Shown here: positions 34,774-43,169 of the stretch, piece by piece
How the letters are laid out: each line of letters opens with the position of its first letter
Position numbering within the stretch: position 1 is the first letter of the stretch
Source: CAWGOF01 sp963824225
Lineage (GTDB): Bacteria > Acidobacteriota > Polarisedimenticolia > Polarisedimenticolales > Polarisedimenticolaceae
DNA: 64,000 bases
NCBI GenBank assembly: GCA_963824225.1
Contig: CAWGOF010000003.1
Span: forward strand, 2,976,001 to 3,040,000
Direction: 5' to 3'
Position numbers and translations under genes: made by a program
Notes under the pieces: model-generated
Database searches by the model: none
What the model was told of the DNA's origin: nothing
What the model saw: only the letters and a program-made list of their open reading frames with translations

Positions 34774-36050
34774 CGCGAACCTCCCGCGCTCGGCACGTCG
34801 AGGAGCGGGCGACCCAGCACGCGCTCGACCGCCGCGGCGGCCTGGATCCGCTGGGCCTCGAGGACGACGAGGGCCCGCCGATCGTCGACGAGCCGCGCCG
34901 CGCTCGCCAGACCGAGCGCGATCGGTGCTCGTCCCACGGCGATCGCGGCCTGGGCCGCGGCCAGCGCGGCCTCGTCCTGCGGCACGATCGCTTCGCGGTA
35001 CAGGCGCGCCCGTCGCGCGAGCGATTCGAGCTCGTCGATCCGGTCGCGCACGCGCGCGCGAGCGTCGATCTCCGCTTGCGCGCGGGCGTAACCCGCCGCG
35101 CGGCGCTCGAGCGTCGCCTGCGCGACGGCGTGAGACTGCCGGCGGTCGGCCCGGATCGGCAGGCGCACCGTGGCTCCGACGACGACCATCGGGTCGAGCG
35201 AGCCCCGATTCTGGTACGCCGCGAGCCACGACCAGGTGGGCTTGGCCTGGATCCCGGCATCGTCGATCGCAGCGTCGGCGCGGCGCTCGCGCGAGCGCGA
35301 CAGCAGCACGTCGGGGTCGTCCGCGGCCGCCGCTTCGGTCCACGCCGTGGGATCGTCGGGCTCCTCGAACGCCGGAAGGCCGAGCGTCGGTCCGAACGCC
35401 GGCGCTCGATCGCGGCCGAGCGCCGCGCCGAGCTCGATTTCGGCCGCGCGCCGCGCGCGCGCGACCTCGTCGAGCACGACCTCGACGCGCCGCGCCGCGG
35501 TCTGGGCCGTGAGCACGGTCTCCTGGATCCCCTCGCCGGCCTCGTAGCGCACGCGCGCGCTCTCGGCGAGCGCCGTCAACAGCACGCGCGCGTCCTCGAT
35601 CAGCTCCGTCTCGCGGTCGCTGCGCCACAGTGCGGCGTAGAGCGTGACGACGCGCTCGCGCAGCCGGGCCCGCGCGCTCGCGCCCTCGGCCGAGGCGACG
35701 TGGGCGTCCGCGTCCGCGACCGCGACGGCGCGGCGCCGCACCTCGCGGTGCGGCCGCTCCTGCTCCCAGCCGAAGCTCAGGTTCGCGAACTCGGACTCGC
35801 CGAGCGTCCACTCGTCGAGGCCGTCGTTCGTGTAGATCACCGAGAGCTTGGGGTCGGGAAGCGCCGAAGCGTAGGGTGCGCCCTCGCGTGCGGCCTCGGC
35901 GCGGGCGTCGAGCGCGAGAAGCGTGGGGCTCGCCCGCTCGACCTCCTCGAGCAGCGCTCGAAGCTCCGTGGGCGGCGGCGCCGCGGACGCGGACGCGCAC
36001 ACGAGCGCCCACACGACGAGGAACGACGAGCGGCGTACGAGCTTGCGCAT
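34770..36050 (-). CDS. TolC-family outer-membrane efflux protein (CusC-like)
   Basis: The 426-residue protein has a signal peptide (MRKLVRRSSFLVVWALVCASASA). Two OEP repeats follow, with long Ala/Arg/Glu coiled-coil helices such as 'ALYRE...' and 'RYEAGEGIQETVLTAQTAARRVEVVL'. The N-terminal 'LEEVERASPTLLALDARAEAAREG' is typical of metal-pump OEPs. The start at 36050 is chosen because the signal peptide begins there; a GTG at 36101 would add an unlikely Arg-rich stretch. It is the upstream member of the tolC-cusB-cusA order, with four-base overlaps. Confidence 0.88.
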   Translation of the reverse strand: MRKLVRRSSFLVVWALVCASASAAPPPTELRALLEEVERASPTLLALDARAEAAREGAPYASALPDPKLSVIYTNDGLDEWTLGESEFANLSFGWEQERPHREVRRRAVAVADADAHVASAEGASARARLRERVVTLYAALWRSDRETELIEDARVLLTALAESARVRYEAGEGIQETVLTAQTAARRVEVVLDEVARARRAAEIELGAALGRDRAPAFGPTLGLPAFEEPDDPTAWTEAAAADDPDVLLSRSRERRADAAIDDAGIQAKPTWSWLAAYQNRGSLDPMVVVGATVRLPIRADRRQSHAVAQATLERRAAGYARAQAEIDARARVRDRIDELESLARRARLYREAIVPQDEAALAAAQAAIAVGRAPIALGLASAARLVDDRRALVVLEAQRIQAAAAVERVLGRPLLDVPSAGGSR

Positions 36051-36132
36051 GGACTTCGACTCCCGGAACGAGGAGACACCGCGGCCGCGCGGGCGCACCA
36101 CGCCCCCGCGCGCTACACAACGGGGAGTCGAG

Positions 36133-36516
36133 CTAGATCAGGAGCGAGCCGAGGCGGGCCAGTCGATCGGGAGGTGAGTCGTCGGGCGATGCGGCGCGAT
36201 GATCCCACTGCGCCCGCAGCGTCGCGATCGCCGGCACGTCGACGTGCGCGCGAGGAGCGGCCGCAGCGGTCGCGGTCTCGATCCCCGCGCAGGCGATCGG
36301 AGCGGGCGCCGCCGTCGCCGTCTGCGGGCGCGCCGGCTCGGGAGCGTTGCAGCAGCCGCGGGTCTGCGCCGTCGGCGCGGTCTGCGGTCGGCAGCACGCA
36401 CGCGGAGCCTCGGAGCGCGGGGCACAGCACGCGGGCGGCTGGGCCGCCTCGATCGCCGGGGCGACGAGCGCCAGGCCGACGATCCACGCTCGAACTCGGG
36501 ACGCTCGTCGGATCAT
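36133..36516 (-). CDS. Small secreted cysteine-rich protein at the head of the metal-efflux operon
   Basis: The 127-residue ORF has a signal peptide (IRRASRVRAWIVGLALVAPAIEA), then paired cysteines CC, CC and CC within about 30 residues (PACCAP, RACCRP, RGCCNA) and a later single Cys, and an Ala/Pro-rich tail. Pairs of adjacent cysteines in a periplasmic protein directly upstream of a Cus-like pump suggest metal binding; this is inference. It has TATCTT seven bases before its ATG and no Shine-Dalgarno sequence. No family is recognised. Confidence 0.6.
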   Translation of the reverse strand: MIRRASRVRAWIVGLALVAPAIEAAQPPACCAPRSEAPRACCRPQTAPTAQTRGCCNAPEPARPQTATAAPAPIACAGIETATAAAAPRAHVDVPAIATLRAQWDHRAASPDDSPPDRLARLGSLLI

Positions 36517-36523
36517 CGCGGGA

Positions 36524-36529
36524 AAGATA
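36524..36529 (-). promoter_or_regulatory. -10-like hexamer TATCTT heading the Cus-like operon
   Basis: TATCTT ends seven bases before the ATG of the cysteine-rich gene, within the 40-base gap after the second RND gene. It would drive the Cys-rich, TolC, CusB and CusA genes. Confidence 0.4.
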
Positions 36530-36556
36530 CGCCTCGTTCGGCGCCGGGCGCAATCC

Positions 36557-39500
36557 TCAGTGCGATTCGGCCGCCGGTCGGGCCACGGGCGCCCGGCGGG
36601 CGCGCCGCAACCGGGACTTCAGCCGATCGGCCACGACGTAGAACGCCGGGGCGACGAGCAGGCTCAGCGCGGTCGACACGACGAGGCCGCCGATGACGGC
36701 CCACGCCATCGGAGCCCGGATCTCCGAACCCGGTCCGAGCTGCAGCGCCGGCGGAATGGCGGCGACGAACGTCGCGATCGAGGTCATCAGGATCGGCCGC
36801 AGCCGGACCGGGCCCGCGCGCAGCATCGCCTGCGTCGCGTCGAGCCCGGTCTCGCGGACCTGGTTCGCGAAGTCGACCAGGATGATCGAGTTCTTCTTCA
36901 CGATGCCCATCAGCAGGAGCAGTCCGATCATGCTGAACAGGTTCAGGCTCATCCCGCCGATCCACAGCGCGCGCCGCGGCACCGGCGAGCGACAGCGGCA
37001 GGACGGTCAGCACGGTCACGGGGTGCAGGAACGAGTTGAACTGCGAGGCCAGCACCATGTACGCGACGACGATCCCCAGGACCAGCGCGAACAGCAGGCT
37101 GCCCATCGATTCGCGGTACGCCACGCTGGCCCCGCCGAGAACGATGCTCGTGCCCGACCGGCATCGCGCGCCCGATGCGCTCGACCTCGGCGAGCGCGTC
37201 CTGCTGGGCGTGGCCCGGGGCCACGTTCGCGAAGACGGTGATCGCGCGCTCGCGGTCGCGGCGCGTGATCGCCTGCAGCACCGGCCGCTCCTCGTAGCTC
37301 ACGAGCGACGACAGCGGCACGAGGCGGCCGTTCGCCGCTCGCACCCGCAGCCGGGCCGATGTCCTCGGGCCGCGAGCGCTGATCGGCCAGCAGCCGCAGC
37401 CGCACGTCGACGCGCCGGCCCTCCGAGCCGTACTTCCCGACGCGCACGCCGCCGACGAGGGCGTTGAGCGTCGTGGCCACGTCCTCGATCGGCACGCCCA
37501 GGTCGGCGCAGCGCGCGCGGTCGGGCGTCACGCGCAGCTCGGGCATGCCCAGCTGGTAGTCGGTGTCGATGTCCACGACCACGCCGCTCGCCGCGCAGGT
37601 CGCCCATCACGCTCGCGCTCGTCGTGACCAGCTGGTCCCAGTCCGAGCCGCGCACCGAGAACTCGATCGGGAAGCCGCGCTGCGCCGTGAAGCCCTGCTG
37701 CGACAGGTCCTGCACGACGGCGCGCAGGCCGGGGATCGCGTTCAGCTCCTTGCGCACGACCGACGAGAACTCCGGCCTGGTCGAGCTCGCGCTCGCGCGG
37801 CTCCGCGAGCGTGACGAACAGGATCCCGCTGTTGACGTTCGTCCCCGCCGAAGCCGCCGACGACGGCGAGCACGCGCCGCACCTCGGGCCGCGTGGCCAG
37901 GAACTCCTCGGCGCGCCGGAAGCGCGGTTCGGTCTCCTCCAGGCTCGAGCCGACGGCGGTCTGCAGCCGCACGATGAACCGGCTCTGGTCCTGCGACGGC
38001 ACGAACTCCCCGGGGAGCGCGCGCGAGCACCGACGAGCGCCACGGCGAAGGTACCGGCCGCGCCGACGAGCACGAGACCCGGACGCGCGAGACGCCCGGG
38101 CTAGCACCCGCGGAGTACACGCCGGCGAGCCAGTCGAAGCCGCGGTCGACCGCCGAGCCCGATGCGGCTGCGCCGCTCGCGCGACACGTCGAGGATCTGC
38201 GCGCAGCGCGCGGGCGCGAGCGTGATCGCCTCGAGGTACGACAGCAGCACGGCCAGCGCACAGCGTGACGCCGAACTGGAAGAAGAACTTGCCGATGACG
38301 CCGCTGCATGAACACGACCGGCAGGAAGATCGCGACCACGGCGAGCGTCGCGGCGAGCGCGGCGAACGCGATCTCGGCCGTGCCCTCGCGCGCCGCGCGC
38401 ACGCGGTCCTTGCCCGCCTCGGCGTGCCGGAAGATGTTCTCCAGGACCATGATCGCGTCGTCGACGACGATGCCCACGGCCAGCGCCAGGCCGAGCAGCG
38501 TGAACACGTTGAGCGTGAACCCGAGGAAGTAGATCACGGCGACGGTGCCGAGGAGCGACATCGGGATCGCCAGCACGACGTTGATCGTGCTCGACACGGA
38601 TCCGAGGAACAGCCAGCACACGAACGCGGTCAGGACGACCGACAGCACGAGCTCGAGCTCGATCTCGCGCACCGAGTCCTCGATGAACTGCGTCGCGTCG
38701 AAGTTGACGCCCAGCTCCATCCCCGGCGGAAGCGTCTCTTGATCTCGGCCATCGCCGTGCGCACGCCGTCGGCCACGGCGACGGCGTTCGCTCCGCGCTG
38801 CTTGCGGATGCCGATGCCCTGCGCCGGCGCGCCGTTGACGCGCGCGAGGCGCCGCACGTCCTCGAACCCGTCCTCGACGAGCGCCACGTCCTCGAGGTCG
38901 CACCGGGGCGCCGCCCGAATCGTCGACGACGATCCGGCGCAGCGCGTCGAGGTCGAGCGCCTCGCCCAGGACGCGCACGTTGACCTCGCGCCCTTCGCTC
39001 TCGATCCGTCCCGCCGGCAGCTCGACGTGCTGGCGCCTGAGCGCGCCATCACGTCGTCGACGGTCAGGCCGCGCTCGTCGAGCGCGCCGGCGTCGACCCA
39101 GATGCGCACGTTGCGCTCGACGAAACCGCCCATCATGATCTCGCCCACGCCGGGCACCGTCTGCAGGCGGTCCTTGACCCGGTAGCGCGCGTAGTCGGAG
39201 AGCACCTGCTGCGAGAACGGGCCCGAGAGCCCGAGCCACAGGATCGGCTGGTCCTCGGGGTTCGTCTTCGAGATCACCGGCGGCTCGATGTCGAGCGGCA
39301 GCTGGCGCTGCGCCTGGGCCACCCTGGCCTGCACGTCCTGCAGCGCCAGGTCGACGTCGCGCTCGAGGTCGAGCTCGACCGTGATCGACGCACCGCCCTG
39401 GCGCGACGTCGAGGTGAGCGCCCGCACGCCCTCGACCTGGACCAGCGCCTCCTCGAGCAGCTCGACGACGTCGTTCTCCACGACCTCGGGCGCAGCGCCT

Positions 39501-39655
39501 TCCCAGTCCACGTTGACGTTGATCGTCGGGAAGTCGACGTCGGGGAACTGGCTGATCCCGATGCGCGTCGCGGCGACCCCGCCGAACACGACCGTCGCGC
39601 CCATGATCATCCAGGCCAGGACCGGCTTCTTGATGCACGCCTCGGTGAGGATCAC
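36557..39655 (-). pseudogene. AcrB/MdtB-type (HAE) RND transporter, broken by many single-base indels
   Basis: The N-terminal 200 residues are intact from GTG 39655 ('VILTEACIKKPVLAWMIMG' through 'GLTVDDVM'). The frame is then lost near 39045 (one G missing), 38905 (extra A), 38738 (one G missing), 38306 (extra C) and about 38265 (extra T), with further shifts down to about 36970. An intact C-terminus follows ('LLLLMGIVKKNSIILVDFANQVRETG' to the stop at 36557). 'GIVVDDAIMVLENIFRHAE' and the proton-relay region are preserved. Indels are one base and spare codon content, as in the CusA-like gene. The start overlaps the stop of its adaptor gene (GTGA). Confidence 0.8.
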
Positions 39656-40776
39656 GGCGTCGTACCCACGGCCGCAGCCGGAGACGGCTCGGCCTCGACC
39701 CGCACGCGCACGCCGTCGCGCAGCGCCTCGGCCCCGCGGACCACGAGCTCCTCGCCCGCAGCCAAGCCCGAGCGGACCTCGACCTTGCCGTCGTCCGTGC
39801 GTAGCCCGAGCGTCACGATCCGCTCGTGCGCCGTCCCGTCCTGGACCACGAACGCGAGGAACCCGCGCTCGCTCGGGCGGATCGCCGTTTGTGGGATCAC
39901 GGGCGTCGCGGCCGCGCGACCGACGGGAACCCGCACGTCGGCGAACGCGCCCGGACGCAGCGCGGCGCGCGCCGGATCGGTCACGCTCGCCGTGACCGTG
40001 ACCGTGCGCGTACGCTCGTCGGCCGAGCCGGCGACGTGCGTCAGCTCGGCCCGGTAGGCGTGCGGATCGCCGGGGACGGTGAACGTCGCGGACAGCGCCG
40101 GACGCAGGGCCGCCGCATCGGGCTCGGGCACCTCGAATCGTACGAGCAGCGGCTCCCGGCGCACGACGGTTGCGAGGACGGCACCGGGCTGCACGTACTG
40201 CCCGGTCTGGACCGTGCGCGTCTCGATGCGCCCGGCGACCGGTGCCGTGACCTGCGAGTCGCGCAGGTTCAGCTCGGCTCGCGCGAGCGTGGCCTTGGCC
40301 GCGGCGGCGTTGGCCTCGGCGACGTGGCTGCGCGTGCGCACGGTATCGACGTCTTCGACGGGGAACAGGCTCGGGTCGCGCTCGCGCCGCTCGAGGATCG
40401 CGCGCGCGTCGGCCAGCTCGGCCTCCGCGCGCACGAGCGCGGCCTTGGCCGAGCCGACCTCGACGCGGTAGCGGTCGGGCTCGATCTCGACGAGCACGGC
40501 TCCCGCGCGAACGTCGTCACCCTCGGCGAACTGCACGCGCTCGACCGCCCCCGGGACGCGCGACACGACCTGGACCGTCTCGAACGCCTCGACCGATCCG
40601 ACGGCGGCGACCACGTACTCGACGTCGCGCACCGCGGTGCGCTCGGTCTCGACCGGGAACTCGAGCGGCGGCTTGCGAGCCGGTGCCGAGCCCGCTCCGG
40701 GCCCGCCGCAGCCTACGATGACCGCGGCCAGCGCGGCGAGCGCGAGCGATCGAAGGAAGGCTCTCGACACATTCAC
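39652..40776 (-). CDS. RND efflux periplasmic adaptor lipoprotein (MdtA/AcrA-like)
   Basis: The 374-residue protein has a lipoprotein signal (LAALAAVIVGC-GG). It has the adaptor pattern 'VVSRVPGAVERVQFAEGDDVRAGAVLVEIEPDRY', a coiled-coil hairpin, and 'SQVTAPVAGRIETRTVQTGQYVQPGAVLATVV'. The barrel and membrane-proximal strands end with 'IPQTAIRPSERGFLAFVV'. It is translationally coupled to the HAE-RND gene (GTGA). No outer-membrane channel gene is adjacent, so it may share the TolC-like protein downstream. The GTG start lies nine bases after TAGCAT without a Shine-Dalgarno sequence. Confidence 0.9.
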   Translation of the reverse strand: MNVSRAFLRSLALAALAAVIVGCGGPGAGSAPARKPPLEFPVETERTAVRDVEYVVAAVGSVEAFETVQVVSRVPGAVERVQFAEGDDVRAGAVLVEIEPDRYRVEVGSAKAALVRAEAELADARAILERRERDPSLFPVEDVDTVRTRSHVAEANAAAAKATLARAELNLRDSQVTAPVAGRIETRTVQTGQYVQPGAVLATVVRREPLLVRFEVPEPDAAALRPALSATFTVPGDPHAYRAELTHVAGSADERTRTVTVTASVTDPARAALRPGAFADVRVPVGRAAATPVIPQTAIRPSERGFLAFVVQDGTAHERIVTLGLRTDDGKVEVRSGLAAGEELVVRGAEALRDGVRVRVEAEPSPAAAVGTTP

Positions 40777-40785
40777 GGTATAGCG

Positions 40786-40791
40786 ATGCTA
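40786..40791 (-). promoter_or_regulatory. -10-like hexamer TAGCAT for the RND adaptor gene
   Basis: TAGCAT ends nine bases before the GTG at 40776. Confidence 0.4.
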
Positions 40792-40805
40792 TCCGAAGGG
40801 TCGGG

Positions 40806-40811
40806 TAGGAT
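40806..40811 (+). promoter_or_regulatory. -10-like hexamer TAGGAT for apbE
   Basis: TAGGAT ends six bases before the ATG at 40818. This supports that ATG even though the N-terminal codons lie in a dispersed repeat arm. Confidence 0.4.
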
Positions 40812-40817
40812 CCAGGA

Positions 40818-41831
40818 ATGGGGTCAGGTCTCGAATCTTTGCGCGCCGTGTTTCTGCTGTGCGCGGCAGCGGCGCCCGTCGCTCTCGGCGCAGCGGCGCA
40901 GGCGCCGGTGACCCGCGCCCGCCCCCTGATGGGCTCGATCTGTGAGGCTCGCGCGTTCGGCGACGCGGCCCTCGCGGGTGCGGCGCTCGACCTCGCGCTC
41001 GACCGGATCGCGGCCCTCGAAGACGTGATGACCACGTGGCGCAAGGATGGCGAGCTCGCCCGGTGGAACGTCGCATGTAAAGAAGAGCCGCGGTCGGTCC
41101 GTGTGTCGCAAGACCTCGTGTCCGCGCTCGATGGCGCGCGGCGCTGGGCCCGCCGCACGGAGGGCTTCTTCAATCCCGCGATCGGGGCGCTCGTCGACGC
41201 CTGGGGGCTCAAGGAGGGCGGCCGCGTGCCCTCGGATGCCGAGATCGACCGGGCGCGAGAGAGCTCCTGGCACGCGTTCGAGGTCGATCGCAAGCGCTCG
41301 ACGGTGCGCTGTCTCGCCCCCGGCGTCGCCCTCGACCTCGGCGGCTACGGCAAGGGGTTCGCACTCGACGAGGCCGCGCGCGTACTCCGGGCGCGGGGCA
41401 TCGATTCGGCCCTGTTCAACTTCGGTGGACAGGTGCTCGCGCTCGATGCGCCGCCGGGCGAGCCGGGCTGGATCGTCGAGATCGCCCATCCCGACGAGCG
41501 CCTGCGGCCCGTGGCCGAGCTCGTGCTGCGCGACCGGAGCGTCGCGACGTCGAGCAACGCGGAGCGCGGCCATGTGCTCGATCCGCGTACCGGCCGGCCG
41601 GCCGAGTGGCGCGCTGCGGTGACGGTCGTGGCCCGCTCCGCCGCGGACGCCGATGCGTTGAGCACGGCGCTCCTCGTCGCCGGGCCCGAGCGCGCGCCCC
41701 GCCTGGTCGGGCGCAAGGCCGAGTTCGTGGCGCTCGAAGCCGAGGGGGATCGAGTCCGCGTGATCGCCGGGACGCCGAGCCTCGTCGAACGGCTGCGGTG
41801 GACGGAGGGAGGGGGGAGCGGCGATCGCTAG
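40818..41831 (+). CDS. apbE: FAD:protein FMN transferase ApbE
   Basis: The 337-residue exported protein transfers FMN from FAD to a Thr/Ser of target proteins in the periplasm. Motifs are 'RPLMGSICEARAFG' near the N-terminus, 'ALEDVMTTWRKDGELARWN', 'GFFNPAIGALVDAWG', 'LDLGGYGKGFALDEA', 'ALFNFGGQVLAL', 'HVLDPRTGRPAEW' and the metal-site 'SAADADALSTALLV'. The signal peptide begins MGSGLESLRAVFLLC. Its first seven codons are read from a dispersed GGGGTCAGGTCTCG arm. A likely substrate is encoded 2.5 kb downstream (44353). Its stop shares a palindromic CTAG with the convergent gene. Confidence 0.92.
   Translation: MGSGLESLRAVFLLCAAAAPVALGAAAQAPVTRARPLMGSICEARAFGDAALAGAALDLALDRIAALEDVMTTWRKDGELARWNVACKEEPRSVRVSQDLVSALDGARRWARRTEGFFNPAIGALVDAWGLKEGGRVPSDAEIDRARESSWHAFEVDRKRSTVRCLAPGVALDLGGYGKGFALDEAARVLRARGIDSALFNFGGQVLALDAPPGEPGWIVEIAHPDERLRPVAELVLRDRSVATSSNAERGHVLDPRTGRPAEWRAAVTVVARSAADADALSTALLVAGPERAPRLVGRKAEFVALEAEGDRVRVIAGTPSLVERLRWTEGGGSGDR
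40820..40839 (+). repeat. Dispersed palindrome single arm (left), inside apbE start
   Basis: This 20-base arm is the exact reverse complement of the arm at 42429-42448. The two therefore bound a 1.6-kb segment containing apbE and the adjacent minus-strand gene. Confidence 0.85.
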
Positions 41832-42382
41832 CGCGTCTTCTTGAGGACTCGCATCGCCCCGTTACAGTGGCTCGAATAGGCGATCTCGCCCACCGATCCG
41901 GAGCCGTCGACTAGGACGGTGATGCCAAGACCGGGATAGACCCTGAAGTACGAAGATCCTGGCTCGACGAAGACCGTCCCGATGGAGTCGCAGCCGATAT
42001 CACCGAGAACGAAGTATTTCTCGCGGAATCTCCGGTCGAGATCCGCGAGGGACATCTCTCCTGGATCGACCCAAATCTCCTTGACCTTTCCGGAATGCAG
42101 ATCGATGACAAACTGTGTGCGACGGAGCCCGTCGAGATCGGCGTAATCGAGCACCTCCGTGTCAACCAGTGCTTCCGCTCCGTCCTCGTTGGCCGTCGGA
42201 CCGGAGTAGTCAGGAGGCCCAAACCTTCCCAGGACCGCCCGCTTGTCCGACAGATCGGGAGTGATTCCAAGGTAGCTCCCGCGCCTCCACTCGAATTCGA
42301 CCCGCTCGGCCCAAATCGCAGCTGGGCTAGCGATCCCGACGCTCAAGCACAAGAGAATCACGCGGATTCTCAAGTGTCCCAT
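41828..42382 (-). CDS. Secreted protein of unknown function, lower GC
   Basis: The 184-residue ORF has a signal peptide (IRVILLCLSVGIASPAAIWA). The soluble domain contains 'SYLGITPDLSDKRAVLGRFGPPD', 'TQFVIDLHSGKVKEIWVDPGEMSLADLDRRFREKYFVLG' and a late 'GITVLVDGSGSVGEIAYSS'. The pattern (a small start helix, GITP.S....V...FG.P) resembles domains seen in unnamed secreted proteins. No function is known to me. Codon use is clearly less GC-rich than in neighbours and the gene lies inside a segment bounded by inverted repeat arms, suggesting acquisition. An AGGAG site precedes the ATG. Confidence 0.7.
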   Translation of the reverse strand: MGHLRIRVILLCLSVGIASPAAIWAERVEFEWRRGSYLGITPDLSDKRAVLGRFGPPDYSGPTANEDGAEALVDTEVLDYADLDGLRRTQFVIDLHSGKVKEIWVDPGEMSLADLDRRFREKYFVLGDIGCDSIGTVFVEPGSSYFRVYPGLGITVLVDGSGSVGEIAYSSHCNGAMRVLKKTR

Positions 42383-42428
42383 GGGCTACTCCTGGTCCTG
42401 GACAGCCTGCCCCACGATAGCAAACGCT

Positions 42429-42448
42429 AAGATTCGAGACCTGACCCC
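42429..42448 (-). repeat. Dispersed palindrome single arm (right)
   Basis: This is the exact inverted copy of 40820-40839. It is followed by short degenerate direct copies (CTTGACCCCTCTGGATCT type) up to about 42490, in the region upstream of the DtxR-type gene. Confidence 0.85.
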
Positions 42449-42527
42449 TCCGGATCTCTTGACCCCTCTGGATCTCTCCGGATCTTCTGAGTCCAGAAGA
42501 TTCTTTGCCGCGTCAAACATTTTGGGC

Positions 42528-42533
42528 TATCCT
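42528..42533 (+). promoter_or_regulatory. -10-like hexamer TATCCT and weak dyad for the DtxR-type gene
   Basis: TATCCT lies 29 bases before the ATG. A loose TTTG-N6-CAAA dyad at 42504-42517 overlaps the expected -35 area and could be an operator for the regulator itself; this is a guess. Confidence 0.3.
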
Positions 42534-42562
42534 CCCGCGTCCGAATGCCGGAGGGGCGCGCC

Positions 42563-43054
42563 ATGCATCGACACAAGCCGCTGTCCGAGACCCAGGAGAT
42601 GTACCTGAAGACGCTGTACCAGGTCGGCGGTCCGCGCGAGATCGCCCGGGTCGGCGATCTGGCGGACGGCCTGGGCGTGAGCCCCGGGACCGTGTCGACC
42701 GTGCTCAAGAAGCTCAACGAGATGCACCTCGTCGAGCACGAGCGCTACGGCCTCGTGAGCCTGACGCCGTCGGGCAACCGGGTCGCCGAGTGCGTGGTCC
42801 GGAGGTTCGAGGTCCTGCGCGACGTGCTCGTCGAGCTCTTCGGCATCGATCCCGATACCGCGGCGGTCGACGCTTGCATGATGGAGCACGCGGTCAGCCC
42901 GATGACCGTCAACCGCATGCGCACGCTGCTCGATCGCGTGCGAGCCGGCAAGGTCACGGGGCTCGGGCGCTCGCTCGCGCTCAGGCGCACCGATCCGTGC
43001 GCGCGCTGCGAGGCTTTGGGCTCGTGCCAGGCCGAGGGACGAACCGCGAAGTGA
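42563..43054 (+). CDS. DtxR/MntR-type metal-dependent transcriptional regulator
   Basis: The 163-residue protein has the DtxR N-terminal winged helix 'SETQEMYLKTLYQVG', 'VGDLADGLGVSPGTVSTVLKKLNEMHLVEHERYGLVSLTPSGNRVA', and the metal/dimer region 'MMEHAVSPMTVNRM'. It ends with a cysteine cluster 'CARCEALGSC', like the iron-sulfur or zinc clusters of FeoC/IdeR-like variants. The start at 42563 is chosen over 42545 because GGAGGGG lies six bases upstream. It precedes the porin/FMN-binding/cytochrome genes, which it is likely to control in response to Fe2+ or Mn2+. Confidence 0.85.
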   Translation: MHRHKPLSETQEMYLKTLYQVGGPREIARVGDLADGLGVSPGTVSTVLKKLNEMHLVEHERYGLVSLTPSGNRVAECVVRRFEVLRDVLVELFGIDPDTAAVDACMMEHAVSPMTVNRMRTLLDRVRAGKVTGLGRSLALRRTDPCARCEALGSCQAEGRTAK

Positions 43055-43080
43055 GTCGCAGATAGCTCGATAACTAGGGC

Positions 43081-43117
43081 CCGGGACCGCCACCGCTGTC
43101 AACGTCGACGGTCCCGG
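43081..43117. terminator. Perfect 9-bp inverted repeat after the DtxR-type gene
   Basis: Arms CCGGGACCG and CGGTCCCGG (43081-43089 and 43109-43117) surround a 19-base loop in the 115-base gap between the regulator and the porin. No U-tract follows, so it may be a terminator, an attenuator or an operator. Confidence 0.4.
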
Positions 43118-43169
43118 ACCCCATGCCAGGCCCGCGTCGAGTCGGCGCGGAGCCCGACGGAGTCATGAT

